From: UBA10210 sp964408425
GTDB lineage: Archaea > Micrarchaeota > Micrarchaeia > Norongarragalinales > Norongarragalinaceae
Length of the DNA: 7,149 nucleotides
NCBI GenBank assembly: GCA_964408425.1
Contig: CAYOZI010000034.1
Location: 1 to 7,149, forward strand
Direction: 5' to 3'
The first letter of the stretch is position 1; each line of letters begins with the position of its first letter. Below are positions 1 to 5,976 of the stretch, piece by piece. Below the pieces are notes generated by a model, which was given only the letters and a program-made list of their open reading frames with translations, did no database searches and had not been told where the DNA came from. A program made the translations under genes and the position numbers.

Positions 1-614
1 TGCGGTTGGGAAAATTCACGGACATGAACAAAATAGGCGAGGCGTATTGGAAACAACCCGAGTTCTATCCGCAATTCATCGAGCAGGGAGTTTCGTTATA
101 CCAGCATCCCGATACGGGCAGGTGGACTGCCTTCGGATTGGGAGCCACGCCTTCCGAGGTCGTCGTGCTGAATCCGAGGAGCGGCGAAATAGACCTGGCG
201 TTCTTCATGTTTTCAAGCTGGACGGTGCAAACGTACCAAGGAATGATGTTGAATTACGACTTTCCTAAAAGTTCGGAGTTGGTTTACTCGCAGTTTCCCG
301 ACACCAGCAAAAACCTGACTCAAGACCCTGACAAGGTAAGGCAATATTTCGACGTGGAGATAACGCCGAAAGAAATACTGCTCCAGCCGAACTTCCCGGT
401 TTTCGAGAAAGACTGGACGCAGAAGATAAGCGTGAAAATACGCGTTAAAAACGCGCCGCCTGGAAGGTATGGTATCGGAATCGGAAGCCAGCCGCCCTCG
501 CAGGAAAAAGCGGACGAGTGGCTGTGGACTTACAAGGAAAGGTACACGAGCGGCGCGGGCATAGCGGCGAACGTCGGCAGGCCTTGGTACAGCATTTTCA
601 TCGACATCACGTGA
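1..614 (+). CDS. Uncharacterised, probably extracytoplasmic protein (5'-truncated)
   Basis: The reading frame is already open at the window edge (first full codon at base 3), so this is the C-terminal part of a longer protein. A TTG at 6 and an ATG at 24 are possible starts, but no ribosome binding site is visible, so truncation is the safer reading. It ends with TGA at 612-614. The visible 200 or so residues are rich in Trp, Tyr and Phe. The C-terminal third, from about residue 138 counted from the TTG, reads as beta-sandwich strands with an APPGRY turn at 150-155, a motif common in archaeal cell-surface Ig-like domains. There is one possible N-glycosylation site (NLT). No transmembrane segment or catalytic motif is visible. 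I do not recognise the family. The extracytoplasmic location is inferred from composition and from the surface-protein neighbours. Confidence 0.72.
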   Translation, partial: RLGKFTDMNKIGEAYWKQPEFYPQFIEQGVSLYQHPDTGRWTAFGLGATPSEVVVLNPRSGEIDLAFFMFSSWTVQTYQGMMLNYDFPKSSELVYSQFPDTSKNLTQDPDKVRQYFDVEITPKEILLQPNFPVFEKDWTQKISVKIRVKNAPPGRYGIGIGSQPPSQEKADEWLWTYKERYTSGAGIAANVGRPWYSIFIDIT

Positions 615-617
615 AAA

Positions 618-634
618 CTTTTTTCTTTTTTTTC
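618..634 (+). terminator. T-tract terminator after the first gene
   Basis: Directly after the stop codon is a run of six T, one C, then eight T, with no stable hairpin in front of it. Archaeal RNA polymerases stop at such U-rich tracts without a stem-loop. It separates the upstream gene from the promoter block that begins at 638. Confidence 0.7.
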
Positions 635-637
635 CGG

Positions 638-653
638 GAAAGCATTAAAACCA
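638..653 (+). promoter_or_regulatory. BRE/TATA-type promoter of the membrane protein gene (16-base block, copy 1)
   Basis: The sequence GAAAGCATTAAAACCA has a purine-rich BRE-like left half and a TATA-like centre (CATTAAAA). A transcription start about 25 bases downstream of that centre would fall near 672. That is just ahead of the AGGTGG ribosome binding site and leaves about 20 bases of leader before GTG 693. The identical 16 bases recur at 2779-2794 in the same position relative to the next gene. Confidence 0.65.
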
Positions 654-678
654 GCCTTCACCCATTTCAGTTAGTAAA

Positions 679-684
679 AGGTGG
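679..684 (+). promoter_or_regulatory. Ribosome binding site AGGTGG deciding the GTG start at 693
   Basis: AGGTGG matches the archaeal anti-Shine-Dalgarno sequence and ends 8 bases before GTG 693. The longer open frame could begin at GTG 681, but that codon lies inside this site and would have no leader of its own. TTG 687 would leave only 2 bases of spacing. The site therefore favours 693. Confidence 0.6.
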
Positions 685-692
685 GATTGACC

Positions 693-2780
693 GTGTGGAG
701 GCAGAAAAGCAAAATCCGTTCTTTCTTGAAGGAAAACTTTTTCTTCCTGATCCTCATTCTTTTGGTTTCAGCCGCTGCAGCAGGCGACTGGAAGGGCGAA
801 GGAGGCGTACCGGTAAACCTGGGCACGGACATAGGCTTTCACGCGTACAGCGTGTGGTTTTCCCAACACCAGATTGAAACCGGAAAGCTCGATTATTCGG
901 TCGATTTTTTCACGAACACCGTTTTCGCCCGCACTTACCCTCCTTTCTTCTACTTTCTCGGGGGTTTGGTTTCGGTTTTCACGGGCTCGTGGAACGCGGT
1001 CAGCATAATGGTTTTCCTTTCGCTGTTTTCCCTTTCGCTCGGAGTCTTCCTGCTGTGCAAAAAACTGGGGTTGGAAAACCGTTTTGCGTTCATAGCAAGC
1101 ATGGCTGTAGTTTTGAGCTTCCCGCTTGCAATGGAATTGAGAATATGGGGTTCGGTGACGCGAGTGTTCGCTTACGCGCTATTGCCTTGGCTCTTGCTTT
1201 CGGCGGAATTCCTGTGGAACGGCAAGGACGGGCGAGTGGAGAGTGAGGGAAACAGGAAGCTTGCTTTCGCCGCGCTGCTATTGATTTTCGCAGTGTCGGT
1301 TTTGACCCACCCGCTTACGGCTGCTTATTTCTTTTTAATACTCGTTTTTTGGAGGGCGTTGAAGCTTTTTTTCCAAAAGCAAAAAATCCTTTTCTTCAAG
1401 GAAGCGAAGTCGTTCGCCCTAATCCTGGTTTGGGCTGGCTTGATAACGTCGTTTTTCATCGTTCCCCTCGCGTTCGAAAAAAACGATACGCAGCTCTCCC
1501 GCTATTTCTCTTCTTCCCTCCAGGTCAAGCCCCAGGAAGCTTTTTCCTCGCTTTTGACGCCCAAGATTTTCGATCTTTTCGACGAGGAAAACAAGAGCGT
1601 TTCAACGTACTTGGGGCTGAGCCTAGTTCTTTTGGCGTTGGCTTTCGCCTTTTCCTCCGGAGAAAAGCATTACGGCGGGAAAAACGCATTGTTTTTATTC
1701 GCGTTTTTTTTCGCGGTCACGCTCTTCCCCTGGGTTTTCTCGACGCTCAACCAAACGGTTTCCAGGCCCGCTTTTTTCGCAAGTTTCTTCCTATCCGTTT
1801 CAGCCGCGTTCGGAGCGCGTTCTTTGGAAAAACGATTTTCTCCAGCGTTTAACAAAAAACGCTCGTGGCTGCCCATAATCGTCATAGCGCTGGCGGTTTT
1901 TGCGGACTTGAACCCGCTTTTGATTCCCGACCCTGATTACAGCTTTCCCCTGCAGCCTTCAGTCGCCTATTACTACTCCACGTTAAGCTACCTTCCCGGT
2001 TCGGGCAGGTTCATCACCACCGACGAGCCGCTGCAGGATGATGTGGTAATGGTTTCCATAACCCCGGGCAAAACGAGCTTGTACGACCCGCCCGAAAGGA
2101 CTAATCTGGAATACTCTTCGTTCGTAAGCGGCTTGGGATTCAAGAACGGGAGCGTGGAATTCGAAAACAAGATCAGGCTTTTGAACGTGGATTTCGTGGT
2201 TTCGCAAATGCGCAATACCGCGATAATAAACGAAACGGACGGAGTTGAGGGGTTCGTGGGAAAAGGCGTTTACCTCGATTTTCCGTCAGTTGAAAACGCT
2301 GAAAAAGTTTACGAAACCCTGTTGGAAAACCCGACGTTCCACCCCCTCTCCGCCGTTTTCATCCTTCCGAAAATCAAGCCTGAAAACCCGGATTTCGTTT
2401 TGACCCCTGAAAAACCGCCTTTGGCGCTGGCGGAAGTTTTCGATACTCCGACAATTCCGTTTGAAGTGGTTTTCGACGAGCGCAACAACCAAGCGCGTTT
2501 TACCCCTTCCGCAAGCGGTTTTGCCTTCGTTTCATTAATGCACTATCCATTGTGGAAGGCGTATTCGGAAGGAAGGGAATTGAAGGTTCTCGAAGCTGGA
2601 GGAGGGTTGATAGCGGTAGAAGGTGTGGAAAAGGGAAAAGAAGTCGTACTGCGTTTTGAAAAACCGTGGTACGACTACGCGGGAATTGCCCTGAGCATGC
2701 TGGGAATAGCGTTGCTGGCGTTCTTCATGGCGTCGAAACGCAATAGGATCGACAAAACGGTTTCAAGAGGCTTAAACTGA
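693..2780 (+). CDS. Multi-spanning membrane protein, GT-C / 6-PTPS-related type, with C-terminal outside domain
   Basis: The protein is 695 residues from the preferred GTG start; an upstream GTG at 681 would add four. It has about a dozen hydrophobic segments: one near residues 16-31, most of the rest between about 85 and 415, and a last one at about 663-680 followed by a short basic tail. The loop after the first segment holds a GTD-x3-H motif (D46, H50), and a YPP-FFYF stretch follows at about 82. A later THPLT sits at the start of another helix. This arrangement resembles the GT-C-fold membrane proteins grouped as 6-pyruvoyl-tetrahydropterin synthase-related (PF10131) or YfhO-like. Members are thought to handle lipid-linked sugars, though most are untested. 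About 240 residues between roughly 420 and 660 form a soluble domain, probably outside the cell, with possible glycosylation sites (NGS, NET). A role in glycosylating surface proteins such as its neighbour is inference. The family call is moderate; the membrane topology is clear. Confidence 0.9.
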   Translation: MWRQKSKIRSFLKENFFFLILILLVSAAAAGDWKGEGGVPVNLGTDIGFHAYSVWFSQHQIETGKLDYSVDFFTNTVFARTYPPFFYFLGGLVSVFTGSWNAVSIMVFLSLFSLSLGVFLLCKKLGLENRFAFIASMAVVLSFPLAMELRIWGSVTRVFAYALLPWLLLSAEFLWNGKDGRVESEGNRKLAFAALLLIFAVSVLTHPLTAAYFFLILVFWRALKLFFQKQKILFFKEAKSFALILVWAGLITSFFIVPLAFEKNDTQLSRYFSSSLQVKPQEAFSSLLTPKIFDLFDEENKSVSTYLGLSLVLLALAFAFSSGEKHYGGKNALFLFAFFFAVTLFPWVFSTLNQTVSRPAFFASFFLSVSAAFGARSLEKRFSPAFNKKRSWLPIIVIALAVFADLNPLLIPDPDYSFPLQPSVAYYYSTLSYLPGSGRFITTDEPLQDDVVMVSITPGKTSLYDPPERTNLEYSSFVSGLGFKNGSVEFENKIRLLNVDFVVSQMRNTAIINETDGVEGFVGKGVYLDFPSVENAEKVYETLLENPTFHPLSAVFILPKIKPENPDFVLTPEKPPLALAEVFDTPTIPFEVVFDERNNQARFTPSASGFAFVSLMHYPLWKAYSEGRELKVLEAGGGLIAVEGVEKGKEVVLRFEKPWYDYAGIALSMLGIALLAFFMASKRNRIDKTVSRGLN

Positions 2781-2794
2781 AAGCATTAAAACCA
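2779..2794 (+). promoter_or_regulatory. BRE/TATA-type promoter of the surface protein gene (16-base block, copy 2)
   Basis: This is an exact copy of the 16 bases at 638-653. It begins within the TGA stop codon of the preceding gene, so the two genes are close but the second probably has its own promoter. The TATA-like centre near 2787 predicts a transcription start near 2812, about 18 bases before ATG 2830. Confidence 0.62.
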
Positions 2795-2817
2795 TCGGAG
2801 AGTAAAAAAATTGGGTT

Positions 2818-2825
2818 GGAGAGGG
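2818..2825 (+). promoter_or_regulatory. Ribosome binding site of the Ig-like surface protein gene
   Basis: GGAGAGGG lies 4 to 8 bases ahead of ATG 2830, depending on which purines pair. It is a good match to the anti-Shine-Dalgarno sequence and supports this start. Confidence 0.6.
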
Positions 2826-2829
2826 AAAA

Positions 2830-4566
2830 ATGAGGTCCAAAACGGCTTTAGCCGTCATAATAACATTCTTGTTTCTGGCGGGGTTCTCTAACGCCGAGTT
2901 CGGGCAGAGCGACATCCGCTTTCAATTCATTCCGACTTATCCGGTCGTGAACATCACCCTCATCTCTTTCGACCCCCAGCAGGTTTACCAAGGCTCTTCC
3001 ACCGACGTTTCCGTTTTTCTCTCGAACGTGGGCGGAACTGCCGCCGAAACGACGGTGAACATTACTGTTTACAATTCCACCGACGATGCGGTGGACGTGA
3101 TTGAATTCGACCCCATCACAGTCGGTTCGGGAATAACCCTCCAATTGACTAAAACCTACAGCACGAGCTCTCTGGAAGTGGGCGATTATACGGCCAACGG
3201 AACCGGTTATTACGATTACGAGGGAAACCCTTACACCACCAACGAAAATTCCACCACTTTTGAAGTTTTGGAAGTTCCCTCGCCCACGCCAACGCCTCAA
3301 GGCGCAACAGGCGGCGGGGGCGGAGGGGAGGTTTATCTTCCCATTCCAACGCGCATTCCTCCCGTAGTGACGCCCAAGCCCGGCGGGGGTTTGGAGTTTT
3401 CTAAAACAACCGTGTTGAGGGAGGTTGTTGCGGGAACGAGCGTGATAGAATCGCTCGTGCTGAAAAACCAGGAGCCGAAGGAAAAAAGGCTTTCCTTGAA
3501 AATAACGAAATCCCCGTCCGGATGGCTGGAGTTCAGGAATAAGGAATTGGTTATACCGTCTAACGGCGAACTGCCGGTCAACCTGCGCATCGACGTTCCT
3601 TCAAACGCGCCGCCTGGCGATTACCTGGCGCAGTTGGACGCGGAAACGGATACGGGAACTTCAACCGAATTCATGGCCATTCGCGTCAAGCCCAAAACCA
3701 CGACGCCGGTGGTCACGAAATCTATTTCATTAAACCGCAACGACCGGACTACAATCGTATCAATCCAGGCGAACAACCCGTCAGACCAGTTGATTCCCAA
3801 GGTTATCGTTGAAGAGGAAATACCCCGTTCCCTAGCCACGGACTCCAAAAAACTGCGGTTCATGGACAAGCCGGGAACGTTTTTGGAAGGAACGCCGTTG
3901 AGAGTGCAATGGGAGTTCAGCGACTTGCTGCCAAGGGAGACAAGCACGCTTTCCTACACGATCGACACGCAGTTGGGAGAGTACAGCACGTACGTTTACT
4001 GGCCCATACGCCAAGTCGTCATTCCGCAGGAAATAACGTTCGAACAATTAGTGCGCATAGTAGAGTTATACTCTCCCGTCTTCTCGCTCGGCGAAGAAAA
4101 AGAAGTTACGGCTAGAGTGTACAATTCCGGCTTGGATCCGCTGCTCGTCAAAGCCGCGTTCCAACTCCCGACCGGCTTTCAAACCAGCCCGCAGGAAATA
4201 CAACGCGACATGCCCGCAGCGGGTTTCACGAACTTCGTTTTCAAAGTGAAAGCCCCGCAGGAAAACGCGGGAACGTACATAGGAACGTTTTCCATCCAAG
4301 CAGCGCAGGGGAGGATTGAACGAACTACGAGCTTAATCGTTTCAACCGCACTGGTTTCCACCGAAAACACGACTTACCTTGCCTTGCTCATAGCCGGAAT
4401 CGCTATTGCAGCCATAGTATTCATTCTCAGCAAGACGAAAACCGAACAACGCGGAGTGCCGGGCGAGGATTTCGACGAAATCCAGCAGGCCAACCGCGAC
4501 GTGTATTTGCGCCAGGTAAAAGGGATAATCAAGGATAAGGGCGTCAAGAAAGGCGAAAAGCCTTGA
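2830..4566 (+). CDS. Secreted, C-terminally anchored Ig-like (CARDB/COG1361-type) surface protein
   Basis: The 578-residue product starts with a signal peptide: a basic N-terminus, a hydrophobic core at 6-19, and a likely cut after SNA at 22. Residues about 39-148 look like a CARDB-type Ig domain, with an SNVGG turn and a VGDYT strand near its end. A linker at 150-187 follows, with PSPTPTP, six glycines and further Pro-rich sequence. Two or three more beta-sandwich modules then occupy about 188-505; a NAPPGDY motif in the first is typical of COG1361/COG1470-like archaeal envelope proteins. One membrane helix at 516-534 leads to a 43-residue charged cytoplasmic tail. Five of six N-glycosylation sites lie in the N-terminal domain (N41, N77, N82, N123, N140; the sixth is N513 beside the membrane). 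No enzyme motif is seen, so a structural, adhesive or envelope-stabilising role is likely. Its promoter block matches that of the upstream membrane protein. The exact family is less certain than the architecture. Confidence 0.92.
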   Translation: MRSKTALAVIITFLFLAGFSNAEFGQSDIRFQFIPTYPVVNITLISFDPQQVYQGSSTDVSVFLSNVGGTAAETTVNITVYNSTDDAVDVIEFDPITVGSGITLQLTKTYSTSSLEVGDYTANGTGYYDYEGNPYTTNENSTTFEVLEVPSPTPTPQGATGGGGGGEVYLPIPTRIPPVVTPKPGGGLEFSKTTVLREVVAGTSVIESLVLKNQEPKEKRLSLKITKSPSGWLEFRNKELVIPSNGELPVNLRIDVPSNAPPGDYLAQLDAETDTGTSTEFMAIRVKPKTTTPVVTKSISLNRNDRTTIVSIQANNPSDQLIPKVIVEEEIPRSLATDSKKLRFMDKPGTFLEGTPLRVQWEFSDLLPRETSTLSYTIDTQLGEYSTYVYWPIRQVVIPQEITFEQLVRIVELYSPVFSLGEEKEVTARVYNSGLDPLLVKAAFQLPTGFQTSPQEIQRDMPAAGFTNFVFKVKAPQENAGTYIGTFSIQAAQGRIERTTSLIVSTALVSTENTTYLALLIAGIAIAAIVFILSKTKTEQRGVPGEDFDEIQQANRDVYLRQVKGIIKDKGVKKGEKP

Positions 4567-4588
4567 AAAAACCCGAAAACGGGGTTTT
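4567..4588 (+). terminator. Possible stem-loop after the surface protein gene
   Basis: Directly after the stop codon, AAAACCCG and CGGGGTTTT can pair around an AAAA loop, with one bulged G. A scattered T-rich stretch follows, and a clean six-T run lies at 4640-4645. This could be a termination or 3'-processing signal. Archaea rely more on the T-tract than on a hairpin, so the call is weak. Confidence 0.35.
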
Positions 4589-4602
4589 CATCTTGTTACG
4601 CG

Positions 4603-4625
4603 GTGAAAATAGCATTCTTTAAAAA
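4603..4625 (+). promoter_or_regulatory. Candidate promoter of the MinD-like gene
   Basis: A TTTAAAAA box at 4618-4625 is preceded by the A-rich GAAAATAGCATT, which could act as BRE. A transcription start near 4647 would give a leader of about 66 bases, longer than for the neighbouring genes. The leader contains A/T-tract inverted repeats at 4660-4686. The ribosome binding site for ATG 4714 is poor: an AGGA at 4696-4699 is 14 bases away. A different start site is possible. Confidence 0.4.
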
Positions 4626-4659
4626 GGAATTTTCCGTTGTTTTTTCAACATCCTTGTCC

Positions 4660-4686
4660 GGAAAAAAACGTTTTTCCCGCGAAAAA
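4660..4686 (+). repeat. Overlapping inverted repeats in the MinD leader
   Basis: GGAAAAA at 4660-4666 can pair with TTTTTCC at 4671-4677 across a 4-base loop. The same right arm (TTTTTC, 4671-4676) can instead pair with GAAAAA at 4681-4686, again across 4 bases. The two hairpins exclude each other. The arms are mostly A/T runs, so chance is a real explanation in such AT-rich sequence. Confidence 0.35.
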
Positions 4687-4713
4687 ACAAGGCGTAGGAA
4701 TTAGTGCATAACA

Positions 4714-5508
4714 ATGGTCAACCCGTCTAAAGCAACGAAAATCATCGGAGTCTTGAGCGGAAAGGGCGGAGTGGGAAAAAGCGTCACCGCCGTCAACATA
4801 GCCGCTTTGCTCACGAAAATGGGAAAATCGACCATTCTCGTGGATGGCGATTTAAGCAACCCCACCGTTGGACTGCATTTAGGATTGTCGTACAACGCGA
4901 TCGGTTTGAACGATTGCCTGCAGGGAAAGCATACTGTCGCCGACGCTATAGTAATCCAGCCGCAAACCGGAATGAGGATTCTGCCGGCTTCCTTGAAATA
5001 CAAGAGGGAAGCTTCACTCAAGCACTTGAAGCACGTCATCGATTCTTTGAAAGGGTATGAATACGTGATAATCGACTCCCCGCCGGGGTTGACTGAAGAC
5101 GCTTGGCACATAATGGGAGTATGCGACGAAGTTATTTTGATTACCACTCCCGACATTCCGAGCGTCACGAGCGCGGCGAAAACCGTGCAGTTGTGCAAGG
5201 AACTGGGCGCAGAGCCTTTCGGAATTGCGATAAACAGGGTTACGAGGGCGAAGTACGAGTTGAGCGCGAGGGAAGTCACTTCAATCGTGGAAGCGCCCGT
5301 ATTGACGGAAATTCCGGAGGATTACGCGGTTCCCGCGTCCATCGCCGCCAGAATGCCCCTCGTTTTGTACAAGCCCGACTCGCCCGCTGCCAGAAAATTC
5401 TCCATGCTGGCGAAAAGCATAGGGGGCGAAATGGCTTTCGTTTCCGAAGGCGGGCCCGGCTTTATCGCGAGAATACTCCGCGCGATAAAACGCCTTTTCG
5501 GAAGATAG
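4714..5508 (+). CDS. minD: MinD/ParA-family ATPase, archaeal MinD-like
   Basis: The 264-residue protein is a complete P-loop ATPase of the MinD/ParA (SIMIBI) class. The deviant Walker A motif GKGGVGKS is at 16-23 with both signature lysines (K17, K22). A DGDLSNP motif at 44-50 follows, then GLHLG, and the Walker B/switch II motif IIDSPPG at 118-124. The last 16 residues form a basic, hydrophobic amphipathic helix (Phe, Ile and Leu alternating with Arg and Lys), like the membrane-targeting helix of MinD. In this family ATP drives dimerisation and membrane binding, and hydrolysis releases the protein. Archaeal members place polar structures or act in partitioning rather than running a MinCDE oscillator. 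No MinC, MinE or ParB partner is visible here, so the cargo is unknown. ATG 4714 has only a weak ribosome binding site, but the motif spacing fits this start. A chromosome-partitioning ParA is the main alternative, made less likely by the C-terminal helix. Confidence 0.93.
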   Translation: MVNPSKATKIIGVLSGKGGVGKSVTAVNIAALLTKMGKSTILVDGDLSNPTVGLHLGLSYNAIGLNDCLQGKHTVADAIVIQPQTGMRILPASLKYKREASLKHLKHVIDSLKGYEYVIIDSPPGLTEDAWHIMGVCDEVILITTPDIPSVTSAAKTVQLCKELGAEPFGIAINRVTRAKYELSAREVTSIVEAPVLTEIPEDYAVPASIAARMPLVLYKPDSPAARKFSMLAKSIGGEMAFVSEGGPGFIARILRAIKRLFGR

Positions 5509-5515
5509 GGTTTCA

Positions 5516-5538
5516 AGACTAGAGTCTGCAGCTTTTTC
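5516..5538 (+). terminator. Possible terminator after the MinD-like gene
   Basis: A short inverted repeat (AGACT/AGTCT) is followed by a five-T run at 5533-5537, about 25 bases after the stop codon. The hairpin loop is too small to be convincing, so the T-run is the more likely signal. Confidence 0.35.
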
Positions 5539-5591
5539 AGTCTGGCCTTAAAATTGAAGATTTCACTTGAACTCTTGCGTTAAACAAACTC

Positions 5592-5600
5592 TTTTTATAT
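5592..5600 (+). promoter_or_regulatory. Second, more distant TATA-like box upstream of the toxin-antitoxin pair
   Basis: TTTTTATAT in this 189-base gap is a good TATA match but lies about 100 bases ahead of the next gene. Nothing between 5626 and 5650 looks like a short gene or a structured RNA. It could be an upstream promoter for the pair or a chance match. Confidence 0.3.
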
Positions 5601-5650
5601 TTTCAGGGAGTAACCACCTTTGGTTTTTAGAGGGGGTTTCGAACGAAAAC

Positions 5651-5668
5651 AAAAAGCTTATTAATATA
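5651..5668 (+). promoter_or_regulatory. BRE/TATA promoter of the toxin-antitoxin operon
   Basis: An A-rich AAAAAGC is followed by TTATTAATATA, a strong BRE plus TATA arrangement. The predicted transcription start, about 25 bases downstream of the TATA centre, falls near 5689-5692. The mRNA would therefore have a very short leader, or begin at GTG 5689. The AAAGC-TTA wording resembles the 16-base block ahead of the two envelope genes. Confidence 0.55.
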
Positions 5669-5696
5669 TCAATCGATTAATTAATCAGGTGATTAA
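5669..5696 (+). promoter_or_regulatory. Cluster of overlapping palindromes, candidate operator of the toxin-antitoxin operon
   Basis: The stretch is built from alternating half-sites: TCAATC (5669-5674), GATTAA (5675-5680), TTAATC (5681-5686), then GATTAA again (5691-5696). Bases 5675-5686 form a perfect 12-base palindrome. Bases 5681-5696 form a perfect 7+7 inverted repeat with a GG spacer. The cluster lies just downstream of the TATA box and covers the ribosome binding site, where a repressor would block initiation. A 2-base spacer is too short for an RNA loop, so a DNA-binding site is the better reading. Confidence 0.55.
5687..5693 (+). promoter_or_regulatory. Strong ribosome binding site AGGTGAT deciding the TTG start at 5698
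   Basis: Seven bases match the archaeal anti-Shine-Dalgarno sequence and sit 4 bases before TTG 5698. The longer frame could start at GTG 5689, but that codon is part of this site and would work only on a leaderless mRNA. The site also lies inside the candidate operator. Confidence 0.55.
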
Positions 5697-5697
5697 G

Positions 5698-5976
5698 TTG
5701 GAGGTTGTTTTCGAGCCTAAAAACGTCTTGCGCTATCCCAGGCTGGATACGGTTCTCATGGTTGAAAAGGCTATTTACAAATCCAAGGGTGAGAAGACCG
5801 TTTCGCAGATATGGAAAGCGTTGCCGAGGAAGGTGATGTGGCAGACGTTCACGCTCATAATGGGTTATTTGGAACAATCCGGGAAAATCGCCGTTGCTCC
5901 GGACAGGCACGTGATTTGGGTGTGGGCGCCGAAAGAGATTGAGGCTTTGAAAAAACGCGGGCTGGTGGTCGCTTGA
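5698..5976 (+). CDS. Small winged-helix protein, probable antitoxin of the RelE-type toxin
   Basis: From TTG 5698 the product is 92 residues (95 if GTG 5689 is used). An N-terminal segment with YPRLDT at 13-18 leads into a helix (VLMVEKAIY). A helix-turn-helix-like part follows: SQIWKAL at 36-42, then a candidate recognition helix starting MWQTF at 47-51. GYLEQSGKIAV and the strand HVIWVWAP at 71-78 form a likely wing. This looks like a DNA-binding winged helix, and similar small proteins accompany RelE-like genes in archaeal genomes. Its stop overlaps the toxin's start by four bases (TTGA), the usual antitoxin-first arrangement with coupled translation. It probably neutralises the toxin and represses its own promoter through the palindromes at 5669-5696. 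Binding and neutralisation are inference; a plain transcription regulator is the alternative. Confidence 0.85.
   Translation: MEVVFEPKNVLRYPRLDTVLMVEKAIYKSKGEKTVSQIWKALPRKVMWQTFTLIMGYLEQSGKIAVAPDRHVIWVWAPKEIEALKKRGLVVA

Noticed and set aside
1349..1852. Plus-strand frame of 167 codons inside the membrane protein gene
   Set aside because: It is an out-of-frame shadow, rich in Phe and Arg from the T-rich codons of the membrane helices, with no ribosome binding site or domain.
2848..3300. Minus-strand frame of 150 codons opposite the surface protein
   Set aside because: It is antisense to the signal peptide and first Ig-like domain, has low-complexity Arg/Gly/Val content, and lacks any start signal.
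449..3617. Shared 15-base AAACGCGCCGCCTGG at 449-463 and 3603-3617
   Set aside because: Both copies encode the NAPPG turn of Ig-like surface domains in the same frame. A common protein motif and codon preference explain it better than a DNA element.
4701..5279. Long open frame on the minus strand (192 codons)
   Set aside because: It lies entirely opposite the MinD-like gene, whose motifs are unmistakable. The reverse frame has no recognisable domain and no promoter.
5631..5650. GGTTTCGAAC, resembling the T-loop of a tRNA
   Set aside because: The flanking bases cannot form the T-stem, and no acceptor, D or anticodon arms are found around it.
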